A DNA stretch of 5,761 nt. It comes from Euryarchaeota archaeon UBA549 (lineage in GTDB: Archaea; Thermoplasmatota; Poseidoniia; Poseidoniales; Poseidoniaceae). The DNA lies in contig DAGF01000057.1 of the NCBI GenBank assembly GCA_002495645.1, forward strand, positions 1-5,761, given 5' to 3'. Shown here one piece after another: positions 1 through 4,966 of the stretch (the stretch's first letter is position 1; each line of letters begins with the position of its first letter). The position numbers and the translations under genes were made by a program. Below the pieces are notes generated by a model. That model ran no database searches. It was given only the letters and a program-made list of their open reading frames with translations, and was not told the DNA's origin.

Positions 1-1436
1 CCGCGGCGCAGCTCATCAAACGCAGCCGTGAAGTCGTGAGCCTCACCGGCTTGCTGAGCGAGGAATTGACGGCGGTATTCGATTTCAGCCTCCAAAATAG
101 CAGCGTTCACGTTCAAAATCGAAGGACCTTCCGCTGGGTCTTGGTACATGAAGTTGTTATGCATCATTCGGCCAGCGAGCGCTGGGTTGGCGAGCGCTTC
201 CTTGAACAGCACCTGTTCAGCCTCAGCCTCGGGCACCATGCCCTTGGAAGCGTAAGCCACACCACGAGCGTAGTGCTGGGTGGCGATGGTGGCGGGGAAG
301 ACCTCTCTGTCGGTGTACATTGGCTCAGCGAGGATTTCATCCCACTTGCCGAAGCGAATCATGACGTGCCAGGGCATGGTCACGTAGGATTCCAGGAAAA
401 TCGCACCCATCGGGATGATGCCAGCGAGCATGAACTGCGCACCGTGGTCGGCGTCACCTGCTGGTAGCGTGTCAACGGCCTTGCGAGCGTACTTCAACGC
501 CGTTTCGTATTGGCCGTCAAACATGGCGCACCACACGACGAAGTGGTGGTTGTGCATGCGGTAGAATTTGTAAAACTGTGATTCGTTTCCAGTTAGTTCC
601 ACGTAGCGGTCGTCAGCCTCAACGGCAGCAATGTTACACTCAATGGCTTCCTTCCACTGCCCGACCCACGCATCGATGTGGGATGGCATGTGAACAAGGT
701 GGCCAAGTCCGGGCATGCGGGTGCGCAGAACATCGGCAGCTGGAAGAGCCTTTTCGGGGAACGGCGACAACTCTAGAGCGTGGCAATAGAGGTGGCAAAG
801 CGCCGGGTGAACCTTGGCTTCATCGCTGCTGTCAAAGGCGTCTTCCATGATCTTCACGAGCAAGAGCGTGTTATCGTCGGCTGGCGTGATTTCACCGGTT
901 GCGGTGTTCTTGTCCCAAAGCTGCCAGGCCTTGAGGTTCATCAGGGCCTCGACGTAGATAGCGGTAACATCCAGGTTGCCTGCGTACTTCTCATACAGCG
1001 GGGCCATGGCTTCGGCAAAGGCGACGTTCAATTCGGGGTCGTTGCCCATGTTGAGCACGCTGGGGTCTGCAGCGTCCCGTGCTTCAGCCGAGTGGCGGGT
1101 GGAAAGGGCACGAATCAGGTCCTGCTCAAGCTCGGTGCAGTGGTCCATCACTTTGAGCGCTTGTTGGATGGGGTCGTGGCCGGAACCGAGACCTGGAGAC
1201 CAGTTGTAGTTGGATGAAACGCAGTAGGCGATGCCCCACCAGGCCATGGCGCAGTTGGGGTCGAGTTCGGTGGTTGCGGTAAAGCAAGCAATGGCTTGTT
1301 CGTGGTTGTAATTCAACATGTGGCCGTAGGCTTCGATGAACATTTTTCGTGCCTCGTTGTTGGCACAAGTTACGTTCTCAGCAAATTCGTAGTTTGATGC
1401 TTCTCCAAAATCGTAATCGGTTGGTGCGAGTGACAT
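1..1436 (-). CDS. TPR-type protein of the HMPSHI family, 3' part missing
   Basis: I translated this frame on the minus strand. It is open from ATG at 1436-1434 to the left edge, giving 478 complete codons with no stop. An N-terminal TPR-like unit spans about residues 27-75 (helix pairs ending in AMAWWGIAYCV). The strongly conserved core is HPALCHLYCHALELSPFPEK at about 210-229, then GHLVHMPSHI at 245-254, then YRMHNHHFV at 292-300 before another helical repeat. A later RFGKWDEILAEP block (361-372) is also typical. This layout belongs to a widespread family of tetratricopeptide-repeat proteins whose biochemical role is not established; the conserved His residues suggest more than a scaffold, but that is inference. 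There is no signal peptide or membrane segment, so it is probably cytoplasmic. From memory, family members run roughly 500-600 residues, so perhaps the last 50-100 are missing. No Shine-Dalgarno precedes the ATG, but a TATA-like box lies at the spacing expected for a leaderless mRNA. Confidence 0.88.
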   Translation of the reverse strand, partial: MSLAPTDYDFGEASNYEFAENVTCANNEARKMFIEAYGHMLNYNHEQAIACFTATTELDPNCAMAWWGIAYCVSSNYNWSPGLGSGHDPIQQALKVMDHCTELEQDLIRALSTRHSAEARDAADPSVLNMGNDPELNVAFAEAMAPLYEKYAGNLDVTAIYVEALMNLKAWQLWDKNTATGEITPADDNTLLLVKIMEDAFDSSDEAKVHPALCHLYCHALELSPFPEKALPAADVLRTRMPGLGHLVHMPSHIDAWVGQWKEAIECNIAAVEADDRYVELTGNESQFYKFYRMHNHHFVVWCAMFDGQYETALKYARKAVDTLPAGDADHGAQFMLAGIIPMGAIFLESYVTMPWHVMIRFGKWDEILAEPMYTDREVFPATIATQHYARGVAYASKGMVPEAEAEQVLFKEALANPALAGRMMHNNFMYQDPAEGPSILNVNAAILEAEIEYRRQFLAQQAGEAHDFTAAFDELRR

Positions 1437-1458
1437 AATTAATCCCAAAAAATGATTT

Positions 1459-1466
1459 TACTTAAA
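1459..1466 (-). promoter_or_regulatory. Archaeal TATA-like box for the TPR gene
   Basis: Read on the minus strand this is TTTAAGTA, preceded by a purine-rich GAGG that could stand in for a BRE. Its centre is about 26-27 bases upstream of the A of the ATG at 1436, the usual distance from an archaeal TATA box to the transcription start. No GGTGA-like ribosome-binding site lies between box and ATG. Together these suggest a transcript starting at or next to the start codon. The local 60 bases are only about 30% GC. Confidence 0.5.
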
Positions 1467-1481
1467 CCTCAGTCCGTATAT

Positions 1482-1664
1482 CTATTGAGATTCCAATTCT
1501 AGAACAGCCGCACAGTTCAAACACTGACCCTCCCAAGAACCTCCATGGATTGAGCAATCGCATCCCAGTGGACAGAAGTTCTGGGCCTCGTAACCATCTT
1601 CAGTGCTGCGATTTACAGTTGGCTCACCATCAACGAAATCAAGAAGGATAGGAAGGCATCCTCC
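1482..1664 (-). other. Cys-rich zinc-ribbon-like frame, possible broken small gene
   Basis: The minus strand is open for 60 codons from the TGA at 1667-1665 to the TAG at 1484-1482. Its last third reads NFCPLGCDCSIHGGSWEGQC and then LNCAAVLELES. This gives C-x3-C-x-C, a His, and a closing C-x2-C, which resembles a short metal-binding ribbon at the end of a small protein. There is no ATG, GTG or TTG between the upstream stop and the first Cys, so as it stands it cannot be translated normally. A neighbouring minus-strand frame begins at an ATG near 1725, reads an acidic segment (NESFNEEDAFLSFL-like) and would join this one only through an indel around 1640. It is codon-aligned with the plus-strand anchor frame, so at most one of the two is likely to be real. 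Third-position GC of the part overlapping 1554-1667 is only about 39%, which argues against it. Confidence 0.22.
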
Positions 1665-1859
1665 TCATTGAAACTCTCAGAATTGTGGCAAAAAAAAGAC
1701 TTCTCACACGGGAGCATATTCATATGGATGCAGCCAGACAACCTCAAAAAATTTGCAGAATTGGAAGAATTCCACGGAGAAGATTATCCGAAGGGGGAGC
1801 ATGACGACTGGAACATGTTCGCCCGAATAGGATTTTATACGGATTATTCGTCATCACCA
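1554..1859 (+). other. In-frame upstream extension with a membrane-anchor-like segment and no good start
   Basis: This frame is open from the TGA at 1551-1553 and continues without a stop into the 12-TM protein. Its first part encodes a Trp-flanked hydrophobic stretch (VLGLVTIFSAAIYSWLTI, about 1578-1631) followed by a basic NEIKKDRK, which is what a single N-terminal anchor with a cytoplasmic basic flank looks like. A hydrophilic part rich in Lys, Glu and Asp follows. The only ATG/GTG/TTG codons in frame after the stop are TTG at 1668 and several internal positions, all of which lose the anchor. The ATG at 1545-1547 lies just upstream in the same frame but hits TGA at its third codon. Third-position GC is about 63% for codons 1554-1667 and about 50% for 1668-1859. 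It may be a decayed small gene, a true N-terminus with a sequence error, or chance. TTG 1668 remains the alternative start of the downstream gene. Confidence 0.4.
1833..1840 (+). promoter_or_regulatory. Archaeal TATA-like box for the three-gene cluster
   Basis: The plus strand carries TTTTATAC, preceded by CGAATAGGA as a possible BRE. Its centre is about 24 bases upstream of the ATG at 1860, slightly short of the ideal 26-27 but within the range for a leaderless archaeal transcript. The GC content rises from about 42% to about 57% exactly downstream of this point. Both observations suggest that transcription and translation of the cluster start near 1860, not at the upstream TTG. Confidence 0.45.
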
Positions 1860-3182
1860 ATGAAGGGCATGGCGGCAGACTTTCAATCCCTTCGCGCCAT
1901 CTCCGGAATGGTCAACACCATTCTGGGCATCATCACCCTCTTGCTCGCCTACCGCACCAAAAACAACAGCTGGAGCGAACTCTTGGCAGCCAAGTTGCTC
2001 GGTTGTTTTCTGCTCTTTCACGGCATCCTGATGACCACCGCGTACATCGCTGGATTCTTCACCGTCGGTTCGTTTGGTCAATCGTTCTTCGGCTCGCTGG
2101 TGGACATTGCCCACACCATTTCCATCGGGATGGCCTGCTCAGCCTGCCTGTTCTTCCCCTACCCGTTCGTTCAGCGCAAACACGCCGAACAAGCGGTGGC
2201 TGTCGTGGTGTTGATATGGAGTTTCATCGTCACGGGTCTGATTATTTTCATCCCCTACGAGACACACGTCGTACGCTACGCCTTCTGGTTCTTTCCCACC
2301 GTGGTCTGGGGCTTTGTCTATGTCCGATTCTCGGTCAAGGAACTGGTGCACAAGCACGAACATGCACGAGGCCTCTCAGCAGCCAGCGGTTTGCTCATCC
2401 TCGCCACCATGGCCTGGTTATTCTCAGACTGGCTCTTGTGGATCACCGTCATGGAGAAATTCACCATCCCTGGTTGGGTGAGCAACATTCCTCCTGACAA
2501 GAACCCCATGCTGTTCTTCGTCCGCCAATCGCTCATCATGGGCGTGAGTGTTGCGGCTCTGCTCACGATGTTTGTCCTGGAAGGCTGGCGTGTTGTACGG
2601 CACGGATTCAGCGTCCTCAGCGGTATTGTGTTCGGTTTCTTCTTCATCGGCATCATCAGTTTCATCGTGGATTTGAGCGTGGTCGATGTGCTCGAGGATT
2701 GCATCTACGCTACGTGTCAAGAATTGCCCGAGTCGTGGACCATATACAACACCTTCACCAACATTCTCACAGCCTTTCTCATTCAGCCAATTGTGCTCAT
2801 GTACCTGATGTTGAATTTCAACCTGCTCGACGTGAAGACCGGGAAGAACGGACGCTACGCAAAGGCCATGGTGCTCGTATTGGTCGTCATCGTGTCATCC
2901 ACAATCATCGAGATGTTACAATCCATTATCCCCATCGGTGAACTCCTCACCTCGGCGTTCCTGGCGATCGGTATCGCCGCAGCCATCGGGTGGGAACACC
3001 AGATCATGGAACAATTCCTCAAGAACAAAAACAGAACCGTGGACTATCTCAAGACCATTGGTGAAATCAAGCCAGTTGAACCTGCTACTGATACCACACC
3101 GTCGTTGAATTTCTGCCTCATTGTTCTGTTCGTGTTTGCGTTACTGCTCTCAGTGCTGCACGGCGCCATAGGACTGGGGTGA
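1860..3182 (+). CDS. Polytopic membrane protein of unknown function, about 12 TM helices
   Basis: From ATG 1860 this encodes 440 residues dominated by hydrophobic segments at roughly 14-32, 43-67, 79-103, 111-132, 139-157, 174-197, 219-240, 253-272, 299-319, 334-352, 361-378 and 416-437. Loops carry basic patches such as VKELVHKHEHAR (158-169) and KTGKNGRYAK (326-335). A longer hydrophilic stretch at about 379-415 precedes the last helix. I see no kinase, ATPase, transporter signature or other motif that would name a function; a sensor-like or scaffold-like membrane domain is possible but is a guess. The start is uncertain. I chose ATG 1860 because a TATA-like box sits about 24 bases upstream and base composition changes there. 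The frame is open further upstream, and TTG 1668 would add 64 hydrophilic residues. It ends at TGA 3180-3182, four bases before the next gene, which implies co-expression with it. Confidence 0.8.
   Translation: MKGMAADFQSLRAISGMVNTILGIITLLLAYRTKNNSWSELLAAKLLGCFLLFHGILMTTAYIAGFFTVGSFGQSFFGSLVDIAHTISIGMACSACLFFPYPFVQRKHAEQAVAVVVLIWSFIVTGLIIFIPYETHVVRYAFWFFPTVVWGFVYVRFSVKELVHKHEHARGLSAASGLLILATMAWLFSDWLLWITVMEKFTIPGWVSNIPPDKNPMLFFVRQSLIMGVSVAALLTMFVLEGWRVVRHGFSVLSGIVFGFFFIGIISFIVDLSVVDVLEDCIYATCQELPESWTIYNTFTNILTAFLIQPIVLMYLMLNFNLLDVKTGKNGRYAKAMVLVLVVIVSSTIIEMLQSIIPIGELLTSAFLAIGIAAAIGWEHQIMEQFLKNKNRTVDYLKTIGEIKPVEPATDTTPSLNFCLIVLFVFALLLSVLHGAIGLG
3176..3182 (+). promoter_or_regulatory. Shine-Dalgarno overlapping the upstream stop codon
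   Basis: GGGGTGA lies four bases before the ATG at 3187 and differs by one base from the GAGGTGA core that pairs with the 3' end of archaeal and bacterial 16S rRNA. Its last three bases are the TGA stop of the 12-TM gene. Ribosomes terminating there would sit on the site, so translational coupling of the two genes is likely. Confidence 0.6.
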
Positions 3183-3186
3183 GACC

Positions 3187-3897
3187 ATGTCGGAGGAGAA
3201 TGAAGTGTACGAGGAGGGCAACCAAGTGTCGGTCTTCTTCCGCGACCGGGAAACACGTACCGCCATGGGCATCTATGCCCTCGTGTTGATGCTGGTCACG
3301 GCCAAAATCTTCTACTCCCTAGCCCTCAAAGATTCCTATCTCCACGATGAAGTGCGGTTTGAGGATAACTGGCGCCTCTCATTCACCGAAGAAACAACCA
3401 CCCTCAGTGAAACCGTGTTGCTCCCAGATGGTGGCGAGGAAGACCTTGATTTCACCATCGATTTGAGTTCGTTTTCCGACGGCTATCGTATCGGGATGGT
3501 CGAGGTCAAAATTTCCTATTCAGAGACCAATCAAGCGATTCTGGACGACCCTTGCGATTCTGTGCAGGCCAGCATCACGCAAACATCCTATCCCGCCCAG
3601 TGGACCGATGAGAACAACACGCTGAACGGCGGTTCCACCTCGTGTGACGACATCGACCTCATGCTCCAAGTCTACCCCAAATACAACGGTGAAACCTACG
3701 AACGTATGGCCCACAACGCCGTGGTGGCGGTTGACGAGTGGGTCGCAGACGGCCTCGGTATCGGCGATTTGAGCGTCAACGTGCAGGTGGATGTACAACG
3801 TTCACAAGTGCCCACGCAAGACGACGATGATGACGAAACCGTCCAAATCGACGTGACGGTGGTCGCGTTCAAAGCCAACGCAGAGAAACTGGAGTGA
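3187..3897 (+). CDS. Single-TM protein with an acidic extracytoplasmic domain, function unknown
   Basis: The product has 236 residues. A short acidic cytoplasmic N-terminus ends in a charged FFRDRETRT stretch, followed by one membrane segment at about 27-47. The remaining 190 or so residues are hydrophilic, acidic and beta-rich in appearance, and are probably outside the membrane. Two cysteines, 123 and 153, are the only ones in that domain and could form a disulfide. Near the C-terminus there is an acidic run QDDDDDETVQID (211-222), which may bind divalent cations or simply reflect an acidic proteome. I recognise no family. The gene starts four bases after the 12-TM gene, with a Shine-Dalgarno overlapping that gene's stop, and is followed 35 bases later by a lipoprotein esterase. 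It may therefore be an accessory subunit of one of these membrane proteins, but that rests only on gene order. It ends at TGA 3895-3897. Confidence 0.82.
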   Translation: MSEENEVYEEGNQVSVFFRDRETRTAMGIYALVLMLVTAKIFYSLALKDSYLHDEVRFEDNWRLSFTEETTTLSETVLLPDGGEEDLDFTIDLSSFSDGYRIGMVEVKISYSETNQAILDDPCDSVQASITQTSYPAQWTDENNTLNGGSTSCDDIDLMLQVYPKYNGETYERMAHNAVVAVDEWVADGLGIGDLSVNVQVDVQRSQVPTQDDDDDETVQIDVTVVAFKANAEKLE

Positions 3898-3917
3898 CCG
3901 TCCGCCGACAACAATGC

Positions 3918-3926
3918 AAGGGGTGA
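3918..3926 (+). promoter_or_regulatory. Shine-Dalgarno supporting the GTG start at 3933
   Basis: AAGGGGTGA lies six bases upstream of GTG 3933. It repeats the GGGGTGA core used by the preceding gene and selects this GTG over the downstream ATG at 3978, which would cut into the signal peptide. Confidence 0.6.
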
Positions 3927-3932
3927 GCACCG

Positions 3933-4880
3933 GTGAAGAAAACCAAACCGCTGGTCTTCGCTGTCCTGACGACGCTTATGTTGGCCAACCTCTCGGGTTG
4001 CTTGTCGCAGAACACAAAGCAGGCGTCCGAGGACGGTTCGTCACCGCTGGATGGCGAAAATCAAGCGACCCTCACCACGCAATGCATCGAAATTGCCGAG
4101 GTCGAACGATGCTGGATGCTGCTGGTGCCCGAACAACTTCCAATCGGCGAACCGGTGCCGATGGTGCTTGACCTTCACGGTGGAGGTGGCACCAACAGCC
4201 TGCAGTACAACATGTCGGGGTTCGCACAGCTTGCTGAGACACAGGGATTCATCGTTGCTTACCCCCAAGCCCACGGAGAGCGATACTGGGACATTGACAT
4301 CGACGGTCTTCGCAACGATTACGACGACATGGGCTACCTGATGACGATCATCAACACCACGAGTGAAGAGCACCCCGTTGACGCCAACCGCATTCACATG
4401 ACGGGGTGGTCCAACGGCTGCATGATGACCCAACGCTTTGCCGTTGAAACACAGTCCGTCCTTGCATCAGCAGGGTGCATGTCGGGCTACCTCATGAAAG
4501 ACGCGCCTGCGACCTATTCCGCCCCTATTCCTTTCATGGAAGTTCATGGCGTGCTCGACCCCGTCGTGCAGTACCTGGACAACACCGCCATCACCACGAT
4601 TGCCATCGGCAACCCGGGTGCTGGTTTCAATCGAGGTGCTGTTCAAAACATGGAATACTGGGCGGACCTCAACGGATGCAGTGGTGCAGTCCACGAACTC
4701 TTGGAGGTCGGCCAGAACTACGACATCCGTGGCTATGACGAATGCGAAGCAGGTGCTGAGGTTCGATTGATGAGCCTGCATTTGGCAGGGCACAACGCCT
4801 ACCAGGGAGGAACACCGAACAGCATCCCAACCACGCAGATGCTCTGGGAATTTCTCAGCCGGTTCTCCATCGAAGGATGA
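3933..4880 (+). CDS. Secreted lipoprotein esterase, LpqC / PHB-depolymerase / feruloyl-esterase type
   Basis: This 315-residue alpha/beta-hydrolase has an N-terminal lipoprotein signal: basic KKTK, a hydrophobic core, then the lipobox LSGC with Cys23 as the expected lipidated residue. An acidic Ser/Asp linker (about 24-45) leads to the catalytic domain. The oxyanion-hole strand is MVLDLHGGGG (77-86). The nucleophile elbow is GWSNGC (158-163), with Ser160 in a GxSxG context. The acid is probably Asp209 in VHGVLDPVV, and the base is His287 in LAGHNAY. This order and these motifs fit the COG3509 family, which hydrolyses esters such as polyhydroxyalkanoates, feruloyl-polysaccharides or acetylated sugars; the substrate here cannot be read from the sequence. 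Six further cysteines (51, 60, 163, 182, 249, 271) may form disulfides, in line with an extracytoplasmic enzyme. The protein is probably tethered to the outer face of the cell membrane. The start is GTG, supported by a good Shine-Dalgarno. It is the third gene of the cluster and ends at TGA 4878-4880. Confidence 0.88.
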   Translation: MKKTKPLVFAVLTTLMLANLSGCLSQNTKQASEDGSSPLDGENQATLTTQCIEIAEVERCWMLLVPEQLPIGEPVPMVLDLHGGGGTNSLQYNMSGFAQLAETQGFIVAYPQAHGERYWDIDIDGLRNDYDDMGYLMTIINTTSEEHPVDANRIHMTGWSNGCMMTQRFAVETQSVLASAGCMSGYLMKDAPATYSAPIPFMEVHGVLDPVVQYLDNTAITTIAIGNPGAGFNRGAVQNMEYWADLNGCSGAVHELLEVGQNYDIRGYDECEAGAEVRLMSLHLAGHNAYQGGTPNSIPTTQMLWEFLSRFSIEG

Positions 4881-4966
4881 TGCGGCTACGACTCTCAAAG
4901 AAAAAGGCAGAGTGGAATCAGAGACCAGCGGGCTGGACTGAACGTAGGAGAACGCCGTTGATGAGG
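4881..4966. other. Short convergent gap
   Basis: These 86 bases separate the stop of the esterase gene from the stop of the COG0523 gene, which converge here. I see no gene and no clear hairpin. The only candidate signal is the T-rich run on the minus strand. Confidence 0.6.
4897..4905 (-). terminator. Possible poly-T terminator of the COG0523 gene
   Basis: On the minus strand this reads TTTTTCTTT, about 60 bases downstream of the TGA of the COG0523 gene. Archaeal transcription commonly ends at such T-rich runs without a hairpin. No matching run is seen on the plus strand for the esterase gene. The evidence is the run alone. Confidence 0.3.

Larger units (their letters stand above)
1437..1859. 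other. Divergent spacer without a certain gene
   Basis: This 423-base stretch separates the leftward TPR gene from the rightward membrane-protein gene. Counted in 60-base blocks, GC is about 30% at 1441-1500, about 50% at 1501-1620, 47% at 1621-1680 and 42-43% from 1681 to 1860; it then jumps to 55-57% from 1861 on. It contains a probable promoter for each flanking gene. A further AT-rich stretch, GTATATCTATT at 1477-1487, might be another plus-strand box. Two codon-aligned open frames occupy opposite strands of its middle and are described separately. I saw no tRNA, CRISPR, inverted repeat or insertion-sequence end. An 8-base A run lies at 1690-1697. Confidence 0.6.

Noticed and set aside
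780..1217. Plus-strand open frame of 145 codons opposite the TPR gene
   Set aside because: It lies wholly antisense to a strongly conserved family core and its translation shows no recognisable domain; it is a by-product of the codon bias of the minus-strand gene.
1551..1553. TGA recoded as Trp or selenocysteine in the upstream anchor frame
   Set aside because: All four complete gene ends in the window use TGA as the stop, so it is not reassigned, and I see no structure resembling a selenocysteine element. A mutation, an error or a non-coding stretch is simpler.
1690..1697. Run of eight A as a programmed slippage site
   Set aside because: Neither shifted frame gives a long or meaningful product. 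It is noted only as a place where a sequencing indel could hide.
1437..1859. tRNA, small RNA or CRISPR in the spacer
   Set aside because: I found no cloverleaf-like arms, no direct repeats with spacers and no strong hairpin by eye.
2003..2497. Plus-strand open frame of 164 codons inside the 12-TM gene
   Set aside because: It is rich in Arg and His with no domain, and overlaps hydrophobic segments that clearly belong to the membrane protein in the other frame.
4467..4898. Minus-strand open frame of 143 codons opposite the esterase gene
   Set aside because: The plus strand holds the catalytic Ser-neighbouring region, Asp and His of the esterase here; the antisense frame has no start signal or family features.
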